Shown in pieces: positions 8,881-17,239 of a stretch of 64,000 bases of DNA. The translations under genes and the position numbers were made by a program. Origin of the DNA: Halalkalibacter suaedae (lineage in GTDB: Bacteria > Bacillota > Bacilli > Bacillales > Bacillaceae_D). Location of the stretch: contig NZ_JAGKSQ010000001.1 in the NCBI RefSeq assembly GCF_017939705.1, positions 248,001 to 312,000 on the forward strand, given 5' to 3'. How positions within the stretch are numbered: position 1 is the first letter of the stretch; each line of letters begins with the position of its first letter. Below the pieces are notes generated by a model, which saw only the letters and a list, made by a program, of their open reading frames with translations, had not been told where the DNA came from and did no database searches.

Positions 8881-9830
8881 TAATTTGTTCCTCCTTCCGC
8901 TGTCGTCTGCTGCTGTCTTTCAAGCGGACGAATAGGTAAGTAATTAACAGTATCATTTCCATCCATAATGTAGATTTCTGTATCTGGTAAAACACTATCT
9001 AATGTCTCAAGAATAAGACGCTGTCTCGTCACTTCAGGATTTACCAAATATTCATTATAAAGAGCATTAAACTTAGCAACATCTCCACGAGAATTCTCGA
9101 TTCGTTCGGTACGTGTACCTTCTGCTCTAGACATAATCGCATCAATTTCCCCTTTTGCTTCGTTAATTAATTGATTACGATATCGATCAGCTTGATTGAC
9201 TTTCGTTAGTCGCTCTTCCCGTGCATCTGTCACCTTAGTGAAAGCACGCCTTACCTCCTCTGTCGGTAATTCAACATCTTGAAGCTTTACATCCTGGATG
9301 CTTATTCCAATTTCATAGACTTCTAGCAAGGTAACTAGCTTTTCAAAAACCTCTGCTTCAATCGCAGGACGTTGGTCAGTCAAGGCATCATCTACTTTAG
9401 AGCTCCCTATTACACCACGTAATGTTGCTGAGGTCGCATCATGAAGAATTTGTTCTGGCTTTTCTGTACTGTATAGATATTTCTCAGGGTCAGTAATTCT
9501 CCACTGAACAGCTAAATCAGCAAAAATTATGTTCTCATCCCCTGTAATCATTTTCGCCTCATCCGAAAATTCAACCACTTCTCCGCCTTCTTCTTCATAA
9601 CCGACTTGGAGATTATATGTTCCTCTTGATAAAATAACGACTCGTTGAATCGGCCAAGGCATCTTAAATTTCAAGCCTGGCTCAGTAATGGTTTCCTCTA
9701 CTTTACCAAAGGTAATTAAAGCCGCCTGCTCTGACTCATCAACGGTATACCAGCCCGTAATGAGGAAAAGTGCTAAAATCGCAATACCAACTAAGGAGAT
9801 AAATCCTACTAATAATTGCTTTATCGTCAT
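8880..9830 (-). CDS. hflK: HflK-like SPFH/prohibitin-family membrane protein
   Basis: Partner of HflC. The ATG at 9830 (MTIKQLLVG, 316 aa) is preferred over the TTG at 9833 because of its spacing from AAAGGGTGA. It has an N-terminal membrane helix (about 7-28), a Band 7 domain beginning DESEQAALITFGKVEETITEPGLKFKMPW in two blocks, then a helical Glu/Arg-rich segment and a polar tail ending in QQQTTAEGG. It lacks the long Gly/Pro-rich N-terminus of proteobacterial HflK. hflK and hflC form a two-gene operon ended by the terminator at 7888. Confidence 0.88.
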   Translation of the reverse strand: MTIKQLLVGFISLVGIAILALFLITGWYTVDESEQAALITFGKVEETITEPGLKFKMPWPIQRVVILSRGTYNLQVGYEEEGGEVVEFSDEAKMITGDENIIFADLAVQWRITDPEKYLYSTEKPEQILHDATSATLRGVIGSSKVDDALTDQRPAIEAEVFEKLVTLLEVYEIGISIQDVKLQDVELPTEEVRRAFTKVTDAREERLTKVNQADRYRNQLINEAKGEIDAIMSRAEGTRTERIENSRGDVAKFNALYNEYLVNPEVTRQRLILETLDSVLPDTEIYIMDGNDTVNYLPIRPLERQQQTTAEGGTN

Positions 9831-9937
9831 CAAATCACCCTTTCCTTACCTATTTGTAAACATATACGAATAAATGAATCGATCGGTTTCATTTATCATT
9901 ATAATACTGAGAAATGAAGATCATGCTTTCATAAATC

Positions 9938-10181
9938 AAAACAGGCTGGGACAAAAGTGATTTAACTAAAAGAAAATCCGAACAATGATAGCTGGCGAAA
10001 GTAAACCGCTCCTGAAATATACTTCGCTTTCCGCGGGAAGCCGGTGAGCCTCCTCGGCTACGCCTGTGGGGTCTCACCCTTGGCTTTTTCATCCCGCAGG
10101 AGTCTACGTATATTTCATCCGCTATGTGATTGCTTTGTTCGGTATTTCAGTTAGACACTTTAGTTATGTCCCAGCCTGTTT
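9938..10181 (-). repeat. Dispersed repeat family A, copy A2
   Basis: About 244 bp, reverse of A1 and A4. Ends are perfect 15-bp inverted arms AAACAGGCTGGGACA (left) and its complement (right, TGTCCCAGCCTGTTT). The inner core again has GTATATTTC/GAAATATAC arms and CCGCGGGAAGCCGGTGAGCC. It lies in the 595-bp gap between hflK and phoR; the rest of that gap holds the hairpin ACCCC...GGGGT at 10205-10230 and the candidate PhoP-controlled transcript. Confidence 0.85.
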
Positions 10182-10240
10182 GCTCTGCGGCTAGAAGCTC
10201 TTTTGAACCCCCGACATAGCCAGGGGTTTTCTAAACCATT

Positions 10241-10276
10241 GAAAAAAAGAACGAAAGCAATTAATGCCTTCGTTCA
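10241..10276 (-). terminator. Strong rho-independent terminator between phoR and hflK
   Basis: Minus strand GAACGAAGGCA-TTAAT-TGCTTTCGTTC followed by TTTTTTTC. It lies about 150 nt past the phoR stop, long for a simple operon terminator. It would also end the candidate small RNA. Confidence 0.85.
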
Positions 10277-10353
10277 TAATGGGGATGTAACCTACGGCAG
10301 AATGAAGGGATGAATCATCATTCGCCATGGGATAGATAAAACCGTTCGTAATT
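10244..10353 (-). ncRNA. Candidate PhoP-controlled small RNA (hypothetical)
   Basis: A transcript starting after the -10-like TATATT at 10365-10360 and ending at the terminator at 10241 would be about 110 nt. It has no Shine-Dalgarno; the only ATG (10328) opens a short frame that would read through the terminator. The segment CCTTCATTC (10308-10300) can pair with GAACGAAGG, the 5' arm of the terminator, offering an alternative fold. This is inference from sequence only. Confidence 0.35.
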
Positions 10354-10369
10354 CATTTTAATATACAAT

Positions 10370-10408
10370 ATTTAAGCTAGAATGAACCTATTGTAAATAT
10401 TGTGTAAA
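10370..10408 (-). promoter_or_regulatory. Putative PhoP box: four hexamers at 11-bp spacing
   Basis: Minus strand reads TTTACA, TTTACA, TTCATT, TTAAAT, each starting exactly 11 nt after the last (10408, 10397, 10386, 10375). The first two fit the B. subtilis PhoP consensus TT(A/C/T)A(C/T)A perfectly and the others are degraded. TATATT follows at 10365, placing the box at about -55 to -17, the arrangement known for PhoP-activated promoters. Confidence 0.5.
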
Positions 10409-10425
10409 TTCCGAACAAATTCGAC

Positions 10426-12195
10426 CTATTCCTCAAAGGAGCGACTAAAGAAAATAGAAAAGGCTGTGCCCTTTCCTGGCTCACTTTCAACACTAATTCT
10501 GCCATGATGTGCTTCAACGAGATGCTTTACAATCGCAAGTCCTAATCCAGTTCCACCTGAGTTTCGACTTCTTGCACGATCCACCCGATAAAAACGTTCA
10601 AAAATTCGCGGAAGCTCACTTTCACTAATTCCAATTCCGGTATCACGTACTTGCAACATCACATTCTCATCTGAATCCCCATCTAATGTGACTAGAATCT
10701 TCCCTCCAGCTTGGGTATAGGTGATGCCATTATTAATCAAATTGATTGCAATTTGTTTGATTCGTTCCGGATCTCCTTTAATTGAACAATCCCCACTTGT
10801 GATTAACTCTAGGTCAATCTTCTTTTCGTTAGCTTTATCTCTTAACAAGACAACTACATCTTCTATAATGGCTTTGACATTCGTTTGTTGCCAATTAAGC
10901 TTGAAATATTGTTGCTCAATTCTTGATAATTCAAGCAAGTCATGAATCAACCCTTGTAAGCGCTCACTCTCTTTATAAATAATACCAAGAAATTTCCCTC
11001 TAAGCTCCTCTGTATGCATCGCCCCATCAAGAAGAGTTTCTGTAAATCCTTTTATTGAGGTAACAGGTGTTTTCAACTCATGAGAGACATTTGCAACAAA
11101 ATCTTTTCTAACTTGCTCGAGCTTTTTTAACTCGGTAATATCATGTAAGACTAAAGCAATCCCTTTTAGTTTTCCACTATCACTAACAACAGGAGCACCA
11201 TACACATCGAAATGACGAATTTCTAATAGAACAGGAAAACTGATTTGTTTTCTTTGTCTTTTTTCAGTTATAAAGACGTTCTGTATGATCTTAATAAGCT
11301 CTTTATGCCTAATGACATCATGATACAATTGATTTACCCAAAGTTCTGTGTTTTCCTCAAAAATAAGTTGACACGTGCGATTAATAAGGGAAATATCCCC
11401 TCTAGTATTTATCAGAATTAGGCCACTTCCCATATTTTCAATTAATGTCTCCATGCGTTCCTTTTGGGCTTGATGGCGCCTAGTTAATTGCTCCAAATTA
11501 TAAGCTAAAACATTGATTGATTTAGATAATTGACCAATTTCATCCTGATTCCCTTCAAAGGTCCTTGCTTTAAAATTACCTTCTGCAAGTTCAATAGCAA
11601 CAGAGGTCGCATTCTCAATAGGTTCAATCATTTGGTTTGCTAATCGATACGTGATAAATACGATAATAACAAAAGCTAATGTAAAACAAATACTAATGAT
11701 CGTCCAAATTGATTGAGTCATTTCTGACATACGATCAGTTGATAAGCCTAACCGAAAATAGCCAATCGTTTCGTTATCTTGTTTAACCCCTACAGCATAA
11801 TAGAGCAACTCGTCTTCAACCGTAGTACTATAACGAATTTTGGAGCCATCGTTCCCATTGATCAGTTCTTGTATTTCAGGTCGATCTAGGTGGTTCTCCA
11901 TTAATATCGGGTCCGTAGAAGACTCACCAACGACGGTTCCATCTAAGGCGATAATTGTAACTCTAGCATCAAGCCTATCAGAGATGATCTCAGCTTGACG
12001 TTGCGAGAGTATTGGATCAATTCCGTCTTTTGATACGAGGTCTGAAGCCAAATGTGCCTCTTTTTCAAGTCGGTCCTTCATATTGTTCTCGTAATGATCT
12101 CCATAAATATGACCAGTGACAAAACCTAGACCAGCCATGACTAGCATTGTAATTGCTAGAACGGATAGGACTAATTTAAAACGAAGTCTATGCAT
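10426..12195 (-). CDS. phoR: Phosphate-responsive sensor histidine kinase PhoR
   Basis: Membrane kinase of the PhoPR phosphate-starvation system. I choose ATG 12195 (MHRLRFKLVLSVL, 589 aa) over an upstream TTG because GAGGAG lies just before it. Order: TM1 (about 6-26), an extracytoplasmic sensor region of about 130 residues, TM2 (near 165-185), HAMP, a PAS domain, HisKA with the phospho-acceptor His in VSHELKTPVTSIKG, and HATPase_c with N (INNGITYT), DTGIGI and GGTGLGLAIV boxes. The start overlaps the phoP stop, so the two are translationally coupled. Confidence 0.93.
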   Translation of the reverse strand: MHRLRFKLVLSVLAITMLVMAGLGFVTGHIYGDHYENNMKDRLEKEAHLASDLVSKDGIDPILSQRQAEIISDRLDARVTIIALDGTVVGESSTDPILMENHLDRPEIQELINGNDGSKIRYSTTVEDELLYYAVGVKQDNETIGYFRLGLSTDRMSEMTQSIWTIISICFTLAFVIIVFITYRLANQMIEPIENATSVAIELAEGNFKARTFEGNQDEIGQLSKSINVLAYNLEQLTRRHQAQKERMETLIENMGSGLILINTRGDISLINRTCQLIFEENTELWVNQLYHDVIRHKELIKIIQNVFITEKRQRKQISFPVLLEIRHFDVYGAPVVSDSGKLKGIALVLHDITELKKLEQVRKDFVANVSHELKTPVTSIKGFTETLLDGAMHTEELRGKFLGIIYKESERLQGLIHDLLELSRIEQQYFKLNWQQTNVKAIIEDVVVLLRDKANEKKIDLELITSGDCSIKGDPERIKQIAINLINNGITYTQAGGKILVTLDGDSDENVMLQVRDTGIGISESELPRIFERFYRVDRARSRNSGGTGLGLAIVKHLVEAHHGRISVESEPGKGTAFSIFFSRSFEE

Positions 12196-12910
12196 CAAAC
12201 TGCGGCTCCTCAAGTTTATATCCTAGGCCACGTATTGTTTTGATGTAGATTGGTTTCTTTGTATTTGGTTCAATCTTTTCACGAAGGTGGCTAATATGAA
12301 CATCAACAATCCTTGTGTCACCTACAAACTCATAGTTCCAAACGGCATTTAATAATTGGTCTCTCGTTAATACGCGTCCTTTATGATTACCAAGATAGAG
12401 AAGTAGTTCAAATTCTTTTGGCGTTAAATCAAGTGATTGATTTTGATAATGAACCTCGTAATTATCTGGATAAATGTGAACGTCACCACATGTAATGACA
12501 TTTGCTTCAACACTTATTGTATCATCATCAACGATTTTTAATTGACTTACTCTTCGAAGGATCGCTCTTACTCTAGCAACCACTTCTCTTGGACTAAAAG
12601 GCTTTGTCATGTAATCATCTGCCCCTAGCTCCAAACCAAGAACTTTATCAAACTCATCATCTTTAGCTGTCAGCATCAGAATCGGTAGATGTATCTTATT
12701 CTCTCGAAGTCTCTTACAAACATCTAATCCATTTACCTCAGGAATCATTAGATCAAGCACCATTAAATCAAATGGTTTTGATTCAGCTAATTTCAGTGCT
12801 TCTGCTCCATCAGAAGCTGTAACTACTTCAAAACCTGCTTGCTCCAAATTAAATTGCAATAAGGTTGCAATCGATTCTTCATCATCTACAACTAATAAGC
12901 GTTTTGTCAT
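12188..12910 (-). CDS. phoP: Response regulator PhoP (OmpR family)
   Basis: DNA-binding partner of PhoR that controls phosphate-starvation genes. ATG 12910 (MTKRLLVVDDEE, 240 aa) follows GGAGGAGAACC; the longer frame from 12937 lacks a ribosome site. The receiver domain has the acidic pair in VVDDEE, the phospho-Asp in LMVLDLMIPE and the Lys in MTKPFS. The C-terminal winged helix (about 135-235) ends with the conserved TIRGLGYKLE. A TATAAT at 13007-13002 could be its -10, but the -35 is poor. Confidence 0.95.
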   Translation of the reverse strand: MTKRLLVVDDEESIATLLQFNLEQAGFEVVTASDGAEALKLAESKPFDLMVLDLMIPEVNGLDVCKRLRENKIHLPILMLTAKDDEFDKVLGLELGADDYMTKPFSPREVVARVRAILRRVSQLKIVDDDTISVEANVITCGDVHIYPDNYEVHYQNQSLDLTPKEFELLLYLGNHKGRVLTRDQLLNAVWNYEFVGDTRIVDVHISHLREKIEPNTKKPIYIKTIRGLGYKLEEPQFDA

Positions 12911-13049
12911 GGTTCTCCTCCAAACACATTTACTCAATGTGAGTCAATTGTAACGATTATCCATCCAGAACGTCCATCCCATTTTTTATCTCTTTTAATC
13001 AATTATAGCAATTTTGAATGTATTCTACTATTTCTTTTTCAGATTAAAT

Positions 13050-13086
13050 AAAACCCTCTTTTTTCATAGTGAAAAAAGAGGGTTTA
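13050..13086 (-). terminator. Terminator after mdh (symmetric)
   Basis: AAACCCTCTTTTTTC-ACTAT-GAAAAAAGAGGGTTT, a near-perfect 15-bp hairpin followed by TTAT on the minus strand. It separates citZ-icd-mdh from phoPR. Confidence 0.85.
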
Positions 13087-13095
13087 AAATCATGA

Positions 13096-14037
13096 TCATT
13101 CTGGGAGTGCTGACATTACATTTCTAACAGACTCAACAGATTTTGCGAGGGCTTCTCTTTCATCCTCTGTTAAATCCAATTCAATAATCTTCTCAATTCC
13201 GTCTCCACCGAGAATGGTCGGTACACCAACATAAAGATCTTCATAACCATATTCACCCTCAAGATAAGCAATTGTTGGCAAAATACGTTTTTTATCTTTA
13301 ATAATAGCTTCGACCATTTGTGTAAGAGATGCTGCTGGAGCGTAGTATGCACTTCCGTTACCTAATAGTCCGACAATTTCACCGCCGCCTTTACGAGTAC
13401 GCTCGACAATTGCATCGAGACGCTCTTTAGGCATCAACTTCTCAAGAGGTATACCACCGGCAAATGAATACCGAATCAGTGGAACCATATCATCACCATG
13501 GCCTCCAAGAACGAACCCAGTTATGTCTTCAACGGAAAGATTTAACTCTTGAGCCACAAATGTGCGAAAACGAGCTGTATCTAATACACCAGATTGACCC
13601 ATAACTCTGTTTTTCGGGAAGCCTGATTCTTTAAATACTGTATATGTCATCGCATCAGCAGGGTTTGTTAATACGATGATATAACAATTCGGAGAATACT
13701 TAACAACTTCCTTCGTTACAGCTTTCATGATGCCCGCATTGGTATTTACAAGATCATCTCTACTCATCCCTGGCTTACGTGCAATTCCTGCCGTAATAAC
13801 AACCACATCTGAGTCCTTCGTATCCTCGTAACTTGATGTTCCGATGATTGTAGAATCAATACCGATTACCGGAGTCGCTTCAAGCATATCAAGGGCTTTG
13901 CCTTTTGTCGGGCCTTCCATCTGTGGAATATCAACAAGGACAACATCGCCTAGTTCTTTTTGTGCGACCATTAGAGCAGTTGTCGCACCAGTGAAGCCGC
14001 CACCAATAACGGAAATCTTTCTACGCTTTATTGCCAT
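13096..14037 (-). CDS. mdh: Malate dehydrogenase
   Basis: Oxidises malate to oxaloacetate with NAD+ in the TCA cycle. The 313-residue protein belongs to the LDH-like MDH family: N-terminal Rossmann [10 protein letters not shown], catalytic His in [10 protein letters not shown], Asp in NPADAMTY, and the Arg in [11 protein letters not shown] that selects malate over lactate. GGAGGAG precedes the ATG. It is the last gene of citZ-icd-mdh, 27 nt after icd. Confidence 0.96.
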   Translation of the reverse strand: MAIKRRKISVIGGGFTGATTALMVAQKELGDVVLVDIPQMEGPTKGKALDMLEATPVIGIDSTIIGTSSYEDTKDSDVVVITAGIARKPGMSRDDLVNTNAGIMKAVTKEVVKYSPNCYIIVLTNPADAMTYTVFKESGFPKNRVMGQSGVLDTARFRTFVAQELNLSVEDITGFVLGGHGDDMVPLIRYSFAGGIPLEKLMPKERLDAIVERTRKGGGEIVGLLGNGSAYYAPAASLTQMVEAIIKDKKRILPTIAYLEGEYGYEDLYVGVPTILGGDGIEKIIELDLTEDEREALAKSVESVRNVMSALPE

Positions 14038-14064
14038 GATTTAATCTCCTCCACTATAGCTTAA

Positions 14065-15333
14065 TTATAGGTTGTTGATTAATTCTGTAGCAAAACCTGA
14101 GCAAGAAACTTCTGTAGCACCATCCATTAGACGAGCAAAGTCATAAGTAACTACTTTACTTGCAATTGTTTTATCCATTGAAGCCATGATCAAATCTGCT
14201 GCTTCATTCCAGCCAAGGTGACGAAGCATTAATTCACCTGAAAGAAGAACAGAAGAAGGGTTCACCTTATCAAGTCCAGCATACTTAGGTGCTGTACCAT
14301 GTGTCGCTTCAAAAATAGCATGTCCTGTATCGTAGTTAATATTTGCACCTGGAGCGATACCGATACCACCAACTTGTGCAGCTAATGCATCAGAAATATA
14401 ATCTCCGTTTAAGTTCATTGTTGCAACAACATCAAACTCTTTCGGTCTAGTTAAAATTTGTTGTAAGAAGATATCTGCAATTGAATCTTTAATGATAATT
14501 TTGCCAGCAGCTTCAGCAGCATCTTGTGCTTTATTTGCAGCATCCTTACCTTCAGACTCAACTAACTTATCGTATTGTGCCCACGTGAATACCTTATCAC
14601 CAAATTCACGTTCAGCTACTTCATAGCCCCAGTTCTTAAACGCTCCTTCAGTAAATTTCATGATGTTTCCTTTATGAACAAGCGTTACGCTCTTACGTCC
14701 TTCATCTAAAGCATACTGGATAGCAGCGATAACTAAGCGTTCAGTTCCTTCTTTAGATACTGGCTTGATTCCGATACCAGATGTTTCAGGGAAACGAATT
14801 TTTGTTGCTCCCATTTCATTTTGAAGGAAATCGATCAGTTTTTTCACTTCATCAGAACCTTCTTGGAACTCGATTCCTGCATAGATATCTTCAGAGTTCT
14901 CACGGAAGATAACCATATCTGTATCTTCAGGACGTTTAACAGGTGAAGGTACACCTTGGAAGTAACGAACTGGACGTAAGCAAGTATAAAGGTCTAGCTC
15001 TTGACGAAGTGCCACATTTAGTGAGCGGATCCCTCCACCAATTGGTGTAGTTAATGGACCTTTGATTGCAATCATGTATTCACGAACAGCTTCAAGAGTC
15101 TCATCTGGCAGCCATGAACCTGTTTCATTAAATGCTTTTTCACCAGCTAAGATTTCTTTCCAAACAATTTTCTTTTCCCCATTGTATGCTTTGTCAACTG
15201 CAGCATCCAATACACGTGAAGCTGCTTTCCAAATATCAGGACCAATTCCATCACCTTCGATATAAGGGATAATTGGGTTATTTGGAACATCAAGAACACC
15301 ATTGTTTACTTTAATTGTTTCTCCGTTTGACAT
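14065..15333 (-). CDS. icd: NADP-dependent isocitrate dehydrogenase
   Basis: Oxidative decarboxylation of isocitrate to 2-oxoglutarate. The 422-residue length and motifs are those of the prokaryotic NADP enzyme: [18 protein letters not shown] with the substrate-binding Ser, [11 protein letters not shown], and the signature [19 protein letters not shown] near 310-330. ATG 15333 follows AGGAGG at 9 nt. It is the middle gene of the citrate branch operon; the 94-nt gap from citZ shows no terminator. Confidence 0.96.
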   Translation of the reverse strand: MSNGETIKVNNGVLDVPNNPIIPYIEGDGIGPDIWKAASRVLDAAVDKAYNGEKKIVWKEILAGEKAFNETGSWLPDETLEAVREYMIAIKGPLTTPIGGGIRSLNVALRQELDLYTCLRPVRYFQGVPSPVKRPEDTDMVIFRENSEDIYAGIEFQEGSDEVKKLIDFLQNEMGATKIRFPETSGIGIKPVSKEGTERLVIAAIQYALDEGRKSVTLVHKGNIMKFTEGAFKNWGYEVAEREFGDKVFTWAQYDKLVESEGKDAANKAQDAAEAAGKIIIKDSIADIFLQQILTRPKEFDVVATMNLNGDYISDALAAQVGGIGIAPGANINYDTGHAIFEATHGTAPKYAGLDKVNPSSVLLSGELMLRHLGWNEAADLIMASMDKTIASKVVTYDFARLMDGATEVSCSGFATELINNL

Positions 15334-15427
15334 TACGCATGACCTCCTAATTGTTTTAAAAAACTTTCTTTCTAATGGAACGTGAAAAAATCTATGTATA
15401 TGGGGGCAATACCCCCATCATACGCTA

Positions 15428-16543
15428 TTATCGTTGATCAATTGAAACATAGCTTTGTTTTTGTGGGCCAACATACTCTGCTCGTGGACGAATCAGACGG
15501 TTATTACTATATTGCTCTAAAATATGAGCCAACCAGCCTGAAGTACGACTAACAGCAAAGATTGGTGTGAAAAGATCACTCTTAATACCTAAACTATGAT
15601 ACACACTAGCAGAATAGAAATCGACATTTGGCAAAAGACCCTTTTCACCAGTCACAATTTCGTTAATCTTTGTCGACATTTCATACCACTTTGTTTCACC
15701 AGTGATTTCTGTTAGACGCTTAGACATGTCTTTTAGATGCTTCGCACGTGGATCACCTTTTTTATAAACACGATGTCCAAAGCCCATAATTTTTTCTTTG
15801 TTGTCCAATGCTTTTCGAATATAAGGTTCAACATTTTCAACCTTATCAATTTCTAAGAGCATATTCATTACCGCTTCATTAGCTCCCCCATGAAGAGGAC
15901 CTTTTAATGCACCAATAGCAGCAGTAATACCTGAATAGACATCAGACAACGTGGCAACACAGACTCGAGCAGTAAAGGTAGAGGCATTTAACTCATGGTC
16001 AGCATGTAACACTAATGCCTTATTGAACGCATCAACTGAGATATCATCAGGCTCATTTCCAGTTAGCATATATAGAAAATTAGCAGCAAAGCCCAAATCT
16101 TTACGTGGACTTACTGGTTCTAGACCTTCGCGGATTCGAGAAAACGCTGTCACAATCGTAGGGATTTGTGCTTGAATCTTGATTGCCTTAAGATGATTCG
16201 CTTGTTCTTCCATAACGTCTGCGTTTTCATCAAATAATGCCAGACTTGAAATTGCCGTGCGTAAAGCAGCCATTGGATGAACCTTTCCAATTGGATAAGT
16301 TTTCATTTGGTCAATAACCTCTTTAGGTACTTCTGCATGATTTGCTAGTTCCGAAGTTAATTGACTCAGTTCAGCTTCTTTTGGTAATCGTCCATTCCAT
16401 AAGAGGTAAATAACCTCTTCAAAACTCGCATTATCTGCTAAATCATCAATATCATATCCCTGATAGGTAAGGACACTTTCGATTATAGAGCTTACACTTG
16501 ATGTTGTTGCTACAATACCTTCTAGACCACGAGTTGTACTCAA
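15428..16543 (-). CDS. citZ: Citrate synthase II
   Basis: Condenses acetyl-CoA and oxaloacetate. 371 residues, the short Gram-positive type. Catalytic residues are visible: His in LHGGANEAVMN, His in GFGHRVYK and Asp in NVDFYSASVYH. Translation starts at a TTG (16543) placed after AAGGAGAGG; the next residues STTRGLEGIVA fit the family N-terminus. It heads the operon with icd and mdh. The upstream promoter lies within a large inverted repeat. In B. subtilis this gene is repressed by CcpC and CcpA; I saw no convincing site for either here. Confidence 0.95.
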   Translation of the reverse strand: MSTTRGLEGIVATTSSVSSIIESVLTYQGYDIDDLADNASFEEVIYLLWNGRLPKEAELSQLTSELANHAEVPKEVIDQMKTYPIGKVHPMAALRTAISSLALFDENADVMEEQANHLKAIKIQAQIPTIVTAFSRIREGLEPVSPRKDLGFAANFLYMLTGNEPDDISVDAFNKALVLHADHELNASTFTARVCVATLSDVYSGITAAIGALKGPLHGGANEAVMNMLLEIDKVENVEPYIRKALDNKEKIMGFGHRVYKKGDPRAKHLKDMSKRLTEITGETKWYEMSTKINEIVTGEKGLLPNVDFYSASVYHSLGIKSDLFTPIFAVSRTSGWLAHILEQYSNNRLIRPRAEYVGPQKQSYVSIDQR

Positions 16544-16649
16544 ATTAACCTCTCCTTTTCTCTATTGTATTGTTCTAAACTAGTAAATGCTTACATTTCA
16601 TTACAATCTAAAAAAGCATTTATGCAAGTAGCTGTCTTATGTAAAAAGA

Positions 16650-16758
16650 ATGACTCACAAGTTTCATTATAACGATTAATTACACTTTTGTGAACGTTTT
16701 AGCTTAAACTTCTTTACCAATTTATTAACTCGGATTTAGAAATACACTTGTGAGTCAT
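16650..16758 (-). promoter_or_regulatory. citZ promoter enclosed by a 13-bp inverted repeat
   Basis: On the minus strand TTCACA (16694-16689), a 17-nt spacer and TATAAT (16671-16666) form a good sigma-A promoter. It is enclosed by ATGACTCACAAGT (16758-16746) and ACTTGTGAGTCAT (16662-16650), perfect inverted arms 83 nt apart; the second arm begins near +1 and is followed by TTCTTTTT. The arms could form a fxsA read-through terminator or be paired operator sites. Confidence 0.65.
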
Positions 16759-16769
16759 TTATTAGGTGT

Positions 16770-17165
16770 TTATCTTCTATTCATAATAATGAAATTTCCA
16801 TTTTTGATCATACGATTTATCAATTTTGTTAACAAAACTTTAGCCGTCGCTCTCGTTTGAGGAATTAGCAAAAAGAAACCAATCGCGTCGGTTATAAAAC
16901 CAGGAGTTAGTAGCACAACACCGCCTACTAGGATACATACACCGTCTAGAATAACTCCACTTGGCAGCTGCCCTTGTTGCATCTGTAACTGAGCTAATTT
17001 AATCGTCTGTAGTCCTTCCTTCTTAGCAAGCCAAGCTCCTAGAACACCTGTACCAATAATTAAAGCAATGGTTGGCCAGACACCTAATGTATTTCCAGAA
17101 ACGATTAGAAGAGCGATCTCTAGAGCTGGGACAAGAATGATAAGTATCAGCAATAATCTAAACAT
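16770..17165 (-). CDS. fxsA: FxsA family membrane protein
   Basis: A 131-residue membrane protein of the FxsA family, named for suppression of phage F exclusion in E. coli; its normal role is not established. It begins with a hydrophobic helix (about 2-23), then the family core GTGVLGAWLAKKEGL, a second hydrophobic hairpin (about 72-100) containing LLTPGFITDAIGF, and a basic tail ending RMIKNGNFIIMNRR. AAGGAG precedes the ATG. It lies between pyk and citZ; B. subtilis has further membrane genes here that are missing. Confidence 0.9.
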   Translation of the reverse strand: MFRLLLILIILVPALEIALLIVSGNTLGVWPTIALIIGTGVLGAWLAKKEGLQTIKLAQLQMQQGQLPSGVILDGVCILVGGVVLLTPGFITDAIGFFLLIPQTRATAKVLLTKLINRMIKNGNFIIMNRR

Positions 17166-17197
17166 CTCATGCTCCTTTTTTGTATAGAATCTTTTTA

Positions 17198-17233
17198 AAA
17201 AAAGAAAAAGAGAAGGGGACTCCCTTCTCCTCT
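17198..17233 (-). terminator. Terminator after pyk
   Basis: Minus strand GAGAAGGGAGTCCCCTTCTC followed by TTTTTCTTTTTTT, just beyond the pyk stop. Confidence 0.85.
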
Positions 17234-17239
17234 CTCTAA

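Noticed and set aside
10205-10230. ACCCC...GGGGT hairpin with TTTT as a plus-strand terminator
   Set aside because: No plus-strand gene precedes it; it is more likely a by-product of the repeat-rich gap.
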